A stretch of DNA of 64,000 nt from Amycolatopsis thermoflava N1165 (GTDB taxonomy: Bacteria > Actinomycetota > Actinomycetes > Mycobacteriales > Pseudonocardiaceae): the NCBI RefSeq assembly GCF_000473265.1, contig NZ_KI421511.1, forward strand, positions 1,043,731 to 1,107,730. Direction: 5' to 3'. The first letter of the stretch is position 1; each line of letters begins with the position of its first letter. The position numbers and the translations under genes are program-made. Under the pieces are notes generated by a model that was given only the letters and a program-made list of their open reading frames with translations, searched no databases and was not told the origin of the DNA. Shown piece by piece: positions 42,046 through 50,590 of this stretch.

Positions 42046-43056
42046 ATGGCCACGTTGCGGGAGGTCGCCGAGGCGGCGGGGGTGTCCAAGGCGGTGGCTT
42101 CGCGTGCTCTGACGGGTGACTTCAGGACCCGGATGAGCGAGGAGACCCGCCGTCGGGTGCGCGCGGTCGCCGAAGAGCTCCAGTACGTGCCCAATCACCG
42201 GTCGCGGGCGTTGCGGTTCGCCAAGTCGGGCGCCGTGGGCCTGATCGTCCCGGACGTGAACAACGCCGTGTTCGCCGAGATGCTGGCGGGCGTGCAGGAC
42301 CGGGCGGGCGAGGCGGGCATGTCGGTGCTGCTGGGTCAGATCGACCCGCCGCCGGCCGGCCGCGACCAGTTGCGCCGGCTGGTCGCCGAAGGCCGGGTGG
42401 ACGGGGTTCTCCTGCAACGGCGTGAGGATTTCGACGACCAGCGCCTGCGTGAGGTGCTCGCCGGGGATCCGCCGGTGGTGCTGATCAACTCCAAGCTGGC
42501 CGGGCGCGCGGGCTCGGTCGTTCTCGACGACGTCCGCGGGGCCGCGACGGCGACCCAGCACCTGATCGACCTCGGTCACGAACGCATCGGTCACCTCGCC
42601 GGTGTGGCCGACCACGACACCGCCGTCCGTCGTCACCGCGGTTTCATCGAGACCATGCGCGCGGCGGGACTCCGGGTGCGTCCGTCATGGGTCGAGCGCT
42701 CCGGCTGGGAGGCTCCTGGTGGCGCCGCGGCCGTCACCAGGATGATGCAGCGGAAAACGCGGCCGACCGCGCTGGTGGTCTCGAGTGTCAACGCCGGAAT
42801 CGGGGCGTTGTCGGCGCTGAGCCGCCTGGGTGTCCGGGTGCCCGAGGACCTGTCGGTCGTCGCGATCAACGACACCTGGGTTGCCGAAACCTGGGCGCCC
42901 GCCCTCACCACCGTGCGGATGCCGCTGCGCGCCCTGGGGCGCCGCGCGTGTGGAATGCTGCTCGACCACCTTGCGGGACAACGACTCGGCGACGTCGTGG
43001 TCGAGGAGCCGGCGCCGGAGCTGATCGTCCGGGAGTCGACGCGGCCGGTCCCTTGA
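42046..43056 (+). CDS. LacI family transcriptional regulator
   Basis: This 336-residue regulator has the LacI headpiece (ATLREVAEAAGVSKAVASRAL with the hinge YVPNHRSRALRFAKSGAVGL) and a periplasmic-binding-protein-like sensor with VVAINDTWVAETWAPALTTV near the end. Upstream alternative starts exist (ATG 42034, GTGs further up), but the -10 box 7 bp before 42046 favours a leaderless start there. It is upstream of the CoA-transferase/enoyl-CoA hydratase genes. Operators at 41973-42013 and 45263-45280 predict control of itself and the transporter. Confidence 0.9.
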   Translation: MATLREVAEAAGVSKAVASRALTGDFRTRMSEETRRRVRAVAEELQYVPNHRSRALRFAKSGAVGLIVPDVNNAVFAEMLAGVQDRAGEAGMSVLLGQIDPPPAGRDQLRRLVAEGRVDGVLLQRREDFDDQRLREVLAGDPPVVLINSKLAGRAGSVVLDDVRGAATATQHLIDLGHERIGHLAGVADHDTAVRRHRGFIETMRAAGLRVRPSWVERSGWEAPGGAAAVTRMMQRKTRPTALVVSSVNAGIGALSALSRLGVRVPEDLSVVAINDTWVAETWAPALTTVRMPLRALGRRACGMLLDHLAGQRLGDVVVEEPAPELIVRESTRPVP

Positions 43057-43231
43057 CCGGGAGGCGGCCGCCGCTTACCATCGTCGGCAGTGTCCACTGT
43101 GGCACTTCACTCGAGCCCGGACATTTCCGTTCGGAGCCCTGGGATCGTTTCGCAGCTGCCCCTGCCGACAACCGCGATCCCTTGCCGATGCGCGTCGGCT
43201 GAGGCTCCTCGTTGACAGGACGAGGGCGACA

Positions 43232-44404
43232 ATGCTTTCCGGAATCAAGATCGTCAGTTTCACCCATTTCCTGCAAGGCCCTTCGGCGACGCAGATCCTG
43301 GCCGACCTCGGCGCGGACGTCGTGAAGGTCGAACCGCCGCAGGGTGCCTTCGAGCGCGGCTGGTCCGGCCCGGACGCCTACGTCGAGGGTGTGTCGGTGT
43401 TCTTCTTGCTCGGCAACCGCAACGTGCGCAGCATGGCGGTCGACTTGAAGAACGAGGACGGGAAAGCGGTGCTGCGCCGGCTGATCGACGGCGCCGACGT
43501 GCTCATCGAGAGTTTCCGTCCGGGCGTGATGGACCGGCTGGGGCTCGGCTACGAAGAGCTGCGCCGGACCAACCCCCGGCTGGTCTACTGCTCGCTGTCG
43601 GGTTACGGGTCCGACGGCCCGTACAAGGATCGCCCCGGGCAGGACGTGCTCATCCAGTCGTTGTCCGGGCTCGCGTCGGCGACCGGCTCGGCGTCCGGGC
43701 CGCCGACCCCGGTGGGCGCCTCGCTGGTCGACCAGCACGGTGCCGTGCTCGGCGCACTGGGCATCCTCGCCGCCCTGCACGGCCGTGAGCGCACCGGCGA
43801 AGGCACCAGGGTGGAGAGCAACCTCCTCAACGCCGCGCTGGACCTGCAGATCGAACCGTTGTCGTACCACCTGAACGGCTTCCGCGGGCAGCGGAGCGCG
43901 AGCGGGATCTCCTCGCCGTTCTACAAGGCGCCCTACGGCGTGTTCGCCACGGCCGACGGGCACCTCACGATCTCCCTGACCAGCACCGACGCCCTGAGCA
44001 AGGTGCTGGAGGAACCGTGGTTCCGCGGGGTCGAACCCGACGCCGAGTACGCGATGCGCGAGGAGATCAACGCGCGTATCGCCGAACTGCTCTCCCGGAA
44101 GACCACGAGGTACTGGACCGAGCGCTTCGCCGAGTTCGGTATCTGGCACGCCCCGGTCAACAGCTATGACGACGTGATGGCCGATCCGCAGGTGTGCCAC
44201 AACGAGACGTTCCTGTCCTTCGATCACCCGTCGGCGGGTCCGGTCCAGGTCCTCGCCCACCCGATCCGTTACGGTGGGCAGCGCCCGGGAATCCGCCGCC
44301 TGCCCCCGGCGCTCGGGGAGCACACCGGGGAGGTCCTCGCCGAACTCGGGTACTCCGCTGGGGAAATCGCCCGCCTGATGGAAGGCGGTGCGGTCCATGG
44401 CTGA
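43232..44404 (+). CDS. CaiB/BaiF (class III) CoA-transferase
   Basis: This 390-residue protein has the class III CoA-transferase pattern: ILADLGADVVKVEPP near the N-terminus, LVYCSLSGYGSDGPYKDRPG, and the catalytic Asp at residue 167 in GASLVDQHGA, followed by ALHGRERTGEGTRVES. It transfers CoA from a donor thioester to an organic acid by ping-pong chemistry without a covalent CoA-protein thioester at the end of catalysis. Its stop overlaps the next start by 8 bp, so it works with the enoyl-CoA hydratase, as CaiB and CaiD do in carnitine metabolism. The substrate acid is unknown. Confidence 0.92.
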   Translation: MLSGIKIVSFTHFLQGPSATQILADLGADVVKVEPPQGAFERGWSGPDAYVEGVSVFFLLGNRNVRSMAVDLKNEDGKAVLRRLIDGADVLIESFRPGVMDRLGLGYEELRRTNPRLVYCSLSGYGSDGPYKDRPGQDVLIQSLSGLASATGSASGPPTPVGASLVDQHGAVLGALGILAALHGRERTGEGTRVESNLLNAALDLQIEPLSYHLNGFRGQRSASGISSPFYKAPYGVFATADGHLTISLTSTDALSKVLEEPWFRGVEPDAEYAMREEINARIAELLSRKTTRYWTERFAEFGIWHAPVNSYDDVMADPQVCHNETFLSFDHPSAGPVQVLAHPIRYGGQRPGIRRLPPALGEHTGEVLAELGYSAGEIARLMEGGAVHG

Positions 44405-45197
44405 CACGGCGCCGTGCCCGGTGCTGGTCGAGCGGTCCGCACCCATCGCGGTCGTCACGATCAACCGGCCGGAGAAGTACAACGCGATCAACGCCGCCGT
44501 CGTGGACGCGCTCGAAAACGCGCTCACCGAACTGGAGGGCGATCCCGCCATTCGCGCGATCGTGCTGACCGGGGCGGGCAAGGCCTTCGCCGCCGGTGCC
44601 GACATCGCGTTCTACGCCGACGCGGACCGCGTGTCGTTCGACGCCTTCACCCAGCGGTGCAACGAGTTGTGCGACCGGATCGCGAAATGCGCGGTCCCCG
44701 TCGTGGCCGCGGTGAACGGGCTCGCGCTCGGAGGCGGGTTCGAACTGGTGCTCAGCTGCGATGTCGTGGTCGCGGCGGACGAGGCGACGTTCGGCCTGCC
44801 CGAGGTCTCCCTCGGGCTACTCCCGGGGTGGGGCGGTACGCAGCGGCTGACCTGGCACGTCGGCCCCAACCGCGCCAAGTGGCTGGTGATGTCCGGCGAG
44901 CGCCTCGACGCGGAGGCGGCCGAGGCGGCGGGCATCGTCACCCACCGCTGCGCCCAGGGCGAACTCGCGGCCCGGGCGGCCCAGATCGCCACCACCCTCG
45001 CCGAACAGGCGCCACTGGCCGTCGCCGCGATCCGCGAGGCGGTCACCGCCGCCGTGCCGGCCGCGGCGCAAGCGTCGGTCGGCGCGGGTTTCCAGCTGGA
45101 GAGGGCGAAGCTGTCCGCCCTGTTCGAGTCGGCGGACGGCAGGGAAGGGATCGCGGCGTTCGTCCACAAGCGACCGCCTCACTTCCGCGGTCGCTGA
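44397..45197 (+). CDS. enoyl-CoA hydratase/isomerase family protein
   Basis: The 266-residue crotonase has the oxyanion-hole elements AAGADI (residues 65-70) and GGGFEL. Both catalytic glutamates are retained, at residue 116 (GGGFEL) and residue 136 (LPEVSLG), which favours true hydratase activity over single-Glu isomerase or dehydrogenase activity. The start overlaps the CoA-transferase stop by 8 bp. It would hydrate a 2-enoyl-CoA produced from the acid activated by the CoA-transferase. A LacI operator and transporter gene follow. Confidence 0.92.
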   Translation: MADTAPCPVLVERSAPIAVVTINRPEKYNAINAAVVDALENALTELEGDPAIRAIVLTGAGKAFAAGADIAFYADADRVSFDAFTQRCNELCDRIAKCAVPVVAAVNGLALGGGFELVLSCDVVVAADEATFGLPEVSLGLLPGWGGTQRLTWHVGPNRAKWLVMSGERLDAEAAEAAGIVTHRCAQGELAARAAQIATTLAEQAPLAVAAIREAVTAAVPAAAQASVGAGFQLERAKLSALFESADGREGIAAFVHKRPPHFRGR

Positions 45198-45262
45198 TCC
45201 GCCACACCACTTCTGACCGCGCGTCCACGGACGGTGACGCGCGCCGACAGTTCTACCCGCAC

Positions 45263-45280
45263 TGCACAACCGGTTGTGCA
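45263..45280. promoter_or_regulatory. LacI operator O3, upstream of the MHS transporter gene
   Basis: TGCACAACCGGTTGTGCA (45263-45280) is a perfect 18-bp palindrome with the same core as O1 and O2. It lies 25 bp before the transporter ATG and gives this gene its own regulated promoter within the cluster. Confidence 0.75.
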
Positions 45281-45305
45281 TTTCTCATCGACAAAGGAGT
45301 CATCC

Positions 45306-46691
45306 ATGCGAGCACAGCAAGCGAGCCCGCCGCCGAGCGGGCTGCGCAAGGTCGTGGCGGCTTCGATGGCCGGCACAGTCGCCGAGTGGTACGAGTTCCT
45401 GCTCTATTCGGCGTCCTCGGCGCTCGTTTTCGGCGCGTTGTTCTTCCCTCGGTCCGACCAGCCGCTCGACGGTGTGATCAACGCTCTGCTCATCTACGCG
45501 GTGGGCTTCGTCGCGCGCCCGCTCGGCGGGATCGTCTTCGGGCACTTCGGTGACCGTCTCGGCAGGAAGAAGCTCCTGCAGCTGAGCCTGTTGCTGGTCG
45601 GGGCGGCGACGTTCGCGATCGGCTGTGTTCCAGCCTTCGCTTCGATCGGGTACTGGGCGCCGATGATCCTGGTGCTCCTGCGGTTCGTACAGGGCTTCGC
45701 CCTCGGCGGCGAGTGGGGTGGCGCGGTGTTGCTGGTGGGGGAGCACAGCCCGGACCGCAGCCGGGCGTTCTGGTCCAGCTGGCCCCAGGCCGGGCTGCCG
45801 ATCGGCAACCTGGTCGCGACGGTGGTCCTGCTCGGACTGTCGGGAGCGCTCTCACCGGAGCAGTTCCTGTCCTGGGGCTGGCGCACCGCGTTCTGGGCCT
45901 CGGCGGTCATCGTGCTGATCGGTTACTACATCCGCACGCAGGTGGAGGAGGCTCCGATCTTCCTGGAGTCGCTGGAGAAGGCGCAGGCGCGGGCGAACGA
46001 GCGGACTTCGATCATCGAGGTGGTGCGGCAGTACCCGCGCGGTGTCCTCGTGGCGATGGGCGCGCGGGTCGGCGAGAACATCCTGTACCAGGTGGTGGTG
46101 ACGTTCTCGATCACGTACCTGGCGCTGCGGGTGGGCAGCAGCACGACCGACATCCTGTTGCTCCTGGTGTTCGCGCACCTCGCGCACATGATGCTGGTCC
46201 CGTTGTTCGGCCACCTCGCGGACCGGTGGGGACGCCGTCCGGTGTTCCTCGCCGGTTCGGTCGCCATGATCGGATGGGGTTTCGCCGGGTTCCCGCTGAT
46301 GGACACCGGATCCCCGGTGCTGATCGTGCTGGCGCTGGTCCTGGGGGTCGCCGTGCACGGCCTGATGTACGCCCCGCAGCCGGCGATGATGGCCGAGCTG
46401 TTCCCGACGCGGATGCGCTACGCAGGTGTGTCACTCGGCTACCAGACGACGTCGATCTTCGCGGGCTCCCTGGCGCCGTTCATCACCGCGACGCTGCTCA
46501 AGAGCTTCGGCTCGTCGATCCCGATCGCGCTGTACCTGGCGGTCGCCGCGATCATCTCGACCATCGCGGTGGTCGCGACCCGTGAGACGAAGGGTATGTC
46601 CTTGTCCGCATTGGACAGCCCGGTCGAGAGCCCGGGCGCAGGCGCGGGCTGCGGCGTGCCGGCCTCCACGAAGCCCGGCGAGGCTGGGTGA
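45306..46691 (+). CDS. MFS transporter, MHS family
   Basis: The 461-residue membrane protein has about 12 transmembrane segments, with the MHS signature GTVAEWYEFLLYSASSAL and the loop GHFGDRLGRKKLL, then RFVQGFALGGEWGGAVLL. MHS symporters import organic acids, betaines or similar compounds with protons. AAAGGAG precedes the ATG at 45306. The LacI operator at 45263 links it to the CoA-transferase and enoyl-CoA hydratase, for which it probably imports the acid. A hairpin follows its stop. Confidence 0.92.
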   Translation: MRAQQASPPPSGLRKVVAASMAGTVAEWYEFLLYSASSALVFGALFFPRSDQPLDGVINALLIYAVGFVARPLGGIVFGHFGDRLGRKKLLQLSLLLVGAATFAIGCVPAFASIGYWAPMILVLLRFVQGFALGGEWGGAVLLVGEHSPDRSRAFWSSWPQAGLPIGNLVATVVLLGLSGALSPEQFLSWGWRTAFWASAVIVLIGYYIRTQVEEAPIFLESLEKAQARANERTSIIEVVRQYPRGVLVAMGARVGENILYQVVVTFSITYLALRVGSSTTDILLLLVFAHLAHMMLVPLFGHLADRWGRRPVFLAGSVAMIGWGFAGFPLMDTGSPVLIVLALVLGVAVHGLMYAPQPAMMAELFPTRMRYAGVSLGYQTTSIFAGSLAPFITATLLKSFGSSIPIALYLAVAAIISTIAVVATRETKGMSLSALDSPVESPGAGAGCGVPASTKPGEAG

Positions 46692-46709
46692 CAGCGGCTC
46701 GCGGAGTGT

Positions 46710-46741
46710 GGGTGCCCCGGGCCAGCCGGTCCGGGGCACCC
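46710..46741. terminator. Hairpin after the MHS transporter gene
   Basis: GGGTGCCCCGG (46710-46720) and CCGGGGCACCC (46731-46741) form a perfect 11-bp stem with a 10-nt loop, 18 bp after the transporter stop. No T-tract follows. Confidence 0.6.
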
Positions 46742-46744
46742 CCT

Positions 46745-46875
46745 GGAGTGGCCGTTGTCGAGCACCGGCCGGATGGAGTGCCGGAAGTGGCTGGCAGCAC
46801 GTAGGAGGCCTGTGTGGAGCAGAGCCAGACCGCGGCGCCGGTGACCAGTCCGGCCTTCCCCGCGAAGTCGGTCAC
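46745..46875 (-). pseudogene. SDR remnant with a large internal deletion
   Basis: Leftward from GTG 46875 the frame reads VTDFAGKAGLVTGA, the start of a short-chain dehydrogenase. It then jumps directly to AVWLCSTQASYV, which in intact enzymes lies about 200 residues later, before the VTG-DGG tail. The intervening catalytic core with YxxxK is missing and the reading dissolves after about 30 codons. The GTGA overlap with the upstream small gene shows that the original gene was translationally coupled to it. Confidence 0.55.
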
Positions 46876-47174
46876 GACAGGGCCTCGTGGTTGATCCAGA
46901 CGACCTGGTAGGGATGCCGCGACTGCCAGCGCTGGATGAGCTCCTCGGTGCCGGGCACCGTGAAGACCGCGTTGAGCGCGTCGAGGTCGGCGACTCCGAG
47001 CTGGATGATCGCGCTGGCGACGAAGACGGGGCTGTGGTCGTCGGCGGGCACGCGGATGTGGCGCCGGGCCGAGAAGGTCTGGACGCGTCCGGAGCCCAGC
47101 ATCAGGTTTTCGATGTCTTTCAGGTATTGATCCAGCTCGGCGTCGGGGATGGGCTGGGCGAAGGAGACAATCAT
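46872..47174 (-). CDS. Small conserved protein, probably a dimeric alpha/beta barrel
   Basis: The 100-residue protein begins MIVSFAQPIPDAELDQYLKD and ends with YQVVWINHEALS. The alternating strand-helix pattern and length suggest an EthD/ABM-type dimeric alpha/beta barrel, but I do not recognise a defined family. AAGGAG lies upstream on the other strand only, so ribosome binding is unclear. It overlaps the SDR remnant by 4 bp and is divergent from the LysR gene, which probably controls it. Loss of the SDR may have left it without its partner. Confidence 0.6.
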   Translation of the reverse strand: MIVSFAQPIPDAELDQYLKDIENLMLGSGRVQTFSARRHIRVPADDHSPVFVASAIIQLGVADLDALNAVFTVPGTEELIQRWQSRHPYQVVWINHEALS

Positions 47175-47259
47175 GGTGTGGTTGAGCACGAACCGATTCA
47201 AGCAGCGGCGGCCGTGCGGAGTCCAAGACCGGTTCGCCATCCAGCGATAACCTGGAGGC

Positions 47260-48114
47260 ATGATCGAGGTCGAAGCGCGCGAGCTGGCCTACTTCGTCGC
47301 GGTCGCGGAGGAGCTGCATTTCGGCCGTGCGGCGGTGCGCCTGTCGATCGCTCAGCCGGCGCTGTCGAAAGCGATCCGACGCGTCGAGGAGCGGCTCGGG
47401 GTGCAGCTGTTCGTGCGTTCGAGCAGGCGCGTCTCGCTCACGGCGGCGGGGGAGGCCTTGCTGTACCACGGCCGCCATGCGCTGAACGCGATGAGCGTCG
47501 CGGTGCAGCAGGCGCGACAGGCTGGTGACGCCGACGCGCATCTGCGGCTCGTGATCAAACCGGGCGGCGACGCGAACCTGCTGTCGGGAATTCTCACCGC
47601 ATACGCCCAGCTGCCCGACGCACGCCGGGTCGACATCCTGTTCGGTGGTACCACCGACCGCGCGGACTACGTGCGCGACGGCCGGGCCGACCTGGCGCTG
47701 CTGTACGCGCCGTTCGACGATCTCACGGGGCTGGCGTACGAGGCGCTCCACGTCGAGGACCGGGTTGCGATCCTCCCCGCCGATCACCGGCTGGCCGCGC
47801 GCGAGGAGGTGCGGCTGGCCGACCTCGAGCACGAAACGATGCCGCGGTGGAAAGGCGTGCCCGGCGGCGGGACGGGGCCGGAGCTGGTGGACGTGCCGCA
47901 GATGATCCAGATGATCGTGCTCGGCCGCACGATCGCGGTGCTTCCGCGCTCGCTGGTGGAACCCGTGCCGCCGGGAATCGTGTGCGTCCCGGTCGGCGAC
48001 GCTCCCGCCAGCCGAATCGTCCTCGCCTGGGCGGAGCTGGACCGCCGTCCGCTCGTCGCCTCGTTCGTGGCGGCGGCGCTCGCCGCCGCGGGCGAGCGCC
48101 GCCAGGCGCGCTAG
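47260..48114 (+). CDS. LysR family transcriptional regulator
   Basis: The 284-residue regulator has the LysR helix-turn-helix (ELAYFVAVAEELHFGRAAVR and QPALSKAIRRVEERLGVQLF) and a LysR substrate-binding domain. GGAGG sits only 1 base before the ATG at 47260. A TAACCT element 6 bp upstream instead suggests leaderless transcription. It is divergent from the small protein/SDR remnant pair, the usual LysR target arrangement. Confidence 0.9.
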   Translation: MIEVEARELAYFVAVAEELHFGRAAVRLSIAQPALSKAIRRVEERLGVQLFVRSSRRVSLTAAGEALLYHGRHALNAMSVAVQQARQAGDADAHLRLVIKPGGDANLLSGILTAYAQLPDARRVDILFGGTTDRADYVRDGRADLALLYAPFDDLTGLAYEALHVEDRVAILPADHRLAAREEVRLADLEHETMPRWKGVPGGGTGPELVDVPQMIQMIVLGRTIAVLPRSLVEPVPPGIVCVPVGDAPASRIVLAWAELDRRPLVASFVAAALAAAGERRQAR

Positions 48115-48138
48115 GTTGCCGGCAGATCCGGGCCCGGC

Positions 48139-48489
48139 TCAGGCGCGTGGTGCGCGTTTGACCGTGACGGAGCTGATCCGGGTTTCGAGGCCCCCGGGCA
48201 CCACCCAGTCGGCGGGGTCGCCGCTGGGGGAGGCGTCGTGGGCGCGTGCTGCTTCCAGGATCGCCTCGGCGTCCCCGGGCGTCAGGCCGGCGAAGCGGAC
48301 CCGGGTCTTGCCGGGGCCGTCCACGGCGACCACCCCGTCGCGGGGGCAGCCGCCGAGGCACTGGACACTTCGGACGGTGATCCCGTCCGCGCCGGGGTGT
48401 GTGGCGAGCGCGGCGAGCAGCGCGTGGCCGAACTGGCCGGTGCGGTGGGTGTCGTAGCGGGGGCAGGTGCGGCAGACGAGCAGGGGCAT
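48139..48489 (-). CDS. DUF1636-type thioredoxin-like 2Fe-2S protein
   Basis: The 116-residue protein has a CRTCP motif at the N-terminus (residues 6-10) and CLGGC at residue 44-48, the four-cysteine arrangement of thioredoxin-like [2Fe-2S] ferredoxins and of the DUF1636 family. A PGKTRVRFAGL segment follows. It may carry electrons or bind metal. It is the last gene of a minus-strand operon with an amidohydrolase, a hydrolase and an FAH protein, an unusual combination. It is convergent with the LysR gene. Confidence 0.75.
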   Translation of the reverse strand: MPLLVCRTCPRYDTHRTGQFGHALLAALATHPGADGITVRSVQCLGGCPRDGVVAVDGPGKTRVRFAGLTPGDAEAILEAARAHDASPSGDPADWVVPGGLETRISSVTVKRAPRA

Positions 48490-48549
48490 CGTGTTCCTCG
48501 GGGCACGGTAACGGCCGCCCGGCGCGGTGCCGGGCGGCCGACGGGGTGA

Positions 48550-49788
48550 TCACCGCTGGTCGGGGGTTTCCTTGTGGAACTTGCCGTCCTTCATGATGTA
48601 GTGCAGCTTGTCGTGGTCCTGCAGGACGGTGATGTCGGCGAGCGGGTCGCCGTCGACGAGGAGCAGATCGGCGAGGTAGCCGGGCTGGACCTTGCCGAGC
48701 TCGTGCGGGCGCAGCATGATCTCCCCGCCGAGCGCGGTGGCGGCCAGGATCGCCTCCATCGGGGTGTATTCGAAGCGTTCGACGAAGTGCTGCAGGTCGC
48801 GGGCGTAGGTGCCGTGCGGCGTCCAGGCGAAGCCGTAGTCCCCACCGGGCAGGACGCGGATGCCGCGCTTGTGCATCTCGATCATCGCGGCGGTGGCCAT
48901 CTCCAGTTCGCGCTTGTAGCCGGCGGCTTCGGCGGCTTCCTGGGGGTAGCCGAAGTCGGCGGCCTCGTAGAGGGTGGCCACCAGCCAGTTCACGCCCGGT
49001 GCGACGAAGATCCAGTCCTTGGCCGACTCCAGCAGATCCATGCCTTCTTCGTCGGTGAAGCTGGCGTGGTAGACGATGTCGACGCCGTGCCGCACGCACA
49101 TCTTGACGCTTTCGGCGCTGCGCGCGTGGGCGCAGACCCGCTTGCCGCGCCGGTGCGCTTCGGTGACCGCCGCGGCGACCTCCTCGTCGGACATGTAGGT
49201 GTCCTCGGCGCGCTGGGTGCCGGTGATCTCCTCGCCGGTCATGGACAGCTTGATCTGGTCGACGCCGATCTCGATCAGACGGCGCACCGCCTTGCGCATC
49301 TCTTCGGGGCCGTCGGCGAACCAGGTGATGCCCTTGACCAGTTCGCCCCCGGTGACGGCGATCTCCGGCCCGTTGGCCAGGTAGCGGGGGCCGGGGATGC
49401 GGCCGGCGTTGATGGCGTCGCGGCAGACCACGTCGAGGCGGTCCTTGGCGGAGGCGGCGCCGAGGCACATGGTGTAGCCGGAGTCGATGTAGGAGCGGGC
49501 GGACTCGACCGCGAAAAGCAGGTGCTCCTCGACCGGCAGGGCGGCCAGGCCGTCGAGGTCGCCGCTGTTGTTCCAGGTGAAGTGGGTGTGCGCGTCGCAC
49601 AGGCCGGACATCAGCGTGCGGCCGCGGCCCTCGATCACCCGGGCGCCGTCCGCGGCGCCCGGCGCGGTCGCGCCGACGGAGACGATGCGGTCGTGGTCGA
49701 CCAGGACGTCTCCCCGGTAGGGCTCGGCGCCGGTGGAGTCCAGAATGGACACGTCGCGGAACAGGGTCTTGTTCGCCGGGATGGACAT
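48550..49788 (-). CDS. amidohydrolase family protein (imidazolonepropionase/prolidase-like)
   Basis: The 412-residue metal-dependent hydrolase has the first metal site in CDAHTHFTW, the probable bridging Lys in DQIKLSMTG, the His ligands in VCAHARS and IVYHASF, and the final Asp in GGDYGFAW. The C-terminal strand LADLLLVDGDPLADI is characteristic. The family cleaves amides, carbamates or lactams. GAGGAG precedes the ATG at 49788. The hydrolase gene lies 29 bp upstream on the same strand. The substrate is unknown. Confidence 0.88.
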   Translation of the reverse strand: MSIPANKTLFRDVSILDSTGAEPYRGDVLVDHDRIVSVGATAPGAADGARVIEGRGRTLMSGLCDAHTHFTWNNSGDLDGLAALPVEEHLLFAVESARSYIDSGYTMCLGAASAKDRLDVVCRDAINAGRIPGPRYLANGPEIAVTGGELVKGITWFADGPEEMRKAVRRLIEIGVDQIKLSMTGEEITGTQRAEDTYMSDEEVAAAVTEAHRRGKRVCAHARSAESVKMCVRHGVDIVYHASFTDEEGMDLLESAKDWIFVAPGVNWLVATLYEAADFGYPQEAAEAAGYKRELEMATAAMIEMHKRGIRVLPGGDYGFAWTPHGTYARDLQHFVERFEYTPMEAILAATALGGEIMLRPHELGKVQPGYLADLLLVDGDPLADITVLQDHDKLHYIMKDGKFHKETPDQR

Positions 49789-49817
49789 GGGCTCTCCTCG
49801 TCGTTGAGGGGTTGGGA

Positions 49818-50579
49818 TCAGAGGAACTTCTGCAGGAGTGCGGTGGTGTCGCGGGCGGCTTCCAGCGGCGTCCAGTGGCCCACGCCGGGCAGGACCTCGA
49901 GTGTGGCGTTGCCGTGCGCGGCGGCCAGGTTCTCGCTGACGGCGGGAGGACCGACCTTGTCGTCGGCGCCGGTGACCAGGAGCAGGGGGAGGTGCGCGGG
50001 CACCGGCCCCGGATCTTCCGCCCCGGCCAGCGCCTCGCAGTTGCGGGCGTAGCCTTCCGGGTCCTGACGCATGACCAGCTCGCGCACAAACGCGGCCACC
50101 TCGGGCTTGTCCCGGCGGGTCGCCTCGGACAGGGCGTTGGCGACGACGCCGGGCGCCACGGCCGCGGTGCCCTGGGCGCGCAGGGTGGCCGCCCGGTCCC
50201 GCTGGGCTTGCCGTCCGGCTTCGGCGGGTTCGGCGACCGCGCCGAGCAGCGCGAGTGCGGACACCTTCGCGGGGTACCGGGAGGCGAGTTCGCGCGCGAC
50301 CAGCGTGCCCATCGAATGGCCCACGACCGCGGCCGTTTCGACGCCGAGCGCGTCGAGGACGGCGGCGAGGTCGTGGGCGTGCGTGGTGATGCTGATGCCG
50401 TCCCGCAGGCCGGAACGTCCCGCGCCGGCGGAGTCGACGCGGATCACCCGGAAGCGTTCGGCCAGGGCGGCGGCCTGGACCTGGTAGAGGTTGGTCGTGC
50501 CGCCCAGGCCGTGCACCATCAGCACCGCGGGGCCGTCGCCGTCGACCTCGACGGCCAGGTTCGCACCATTGACGTTCAT
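49818..50579 (-). CDS. alpha/beta-fold hydrolase
   Basis: The 253-residue hydrolase has HGLGGTTN near residue 23 and the nucleophile elbow VGHSMGT with Ser89. A late acid lies in VTGADDKV and the His in GVGHWTP. This matches the 3-oxoadipate enol-lactonase/MhpC-like group. A GGGAGA ribosome binding site precedes the ATG at 50579. It lies 11 bp after the FAH gene, so an FAH/hydrolase pair acting on successive intermediates is plausible. Confidence 0.87.
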   Translation of the reverse strand: MNVNGANLAVEVDGDGPAVLMVHGLGGTTNLYQVQAAALAERFRVIRVDSAGAGRSGLRDGISITTHAHDLAAVLDALGVETAAVVGHSMGTLVARELASRYPAKVSALALLGAVAEPAEAGRQAQRDRAATLRAQGTAAVAPGVVANALSEATRRDKPEVAAFVRELVMRQDPEGYARNCEALAGAEDPGPVPAHLPLLLVTGADDKVGPPAVSENLAAAHGNATLEVLPGVGHWTPLEAARDTTALLQKFL

Positions 50580-50590
50580 GTCGGTCTCCC

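Noticed and set aside
43089..43106. A weak dyad between the LacI and CoA-transferase genes
   Set aside because: The arms mismatch at several positions and do not resemble the CAACCGGTTG LacI core.
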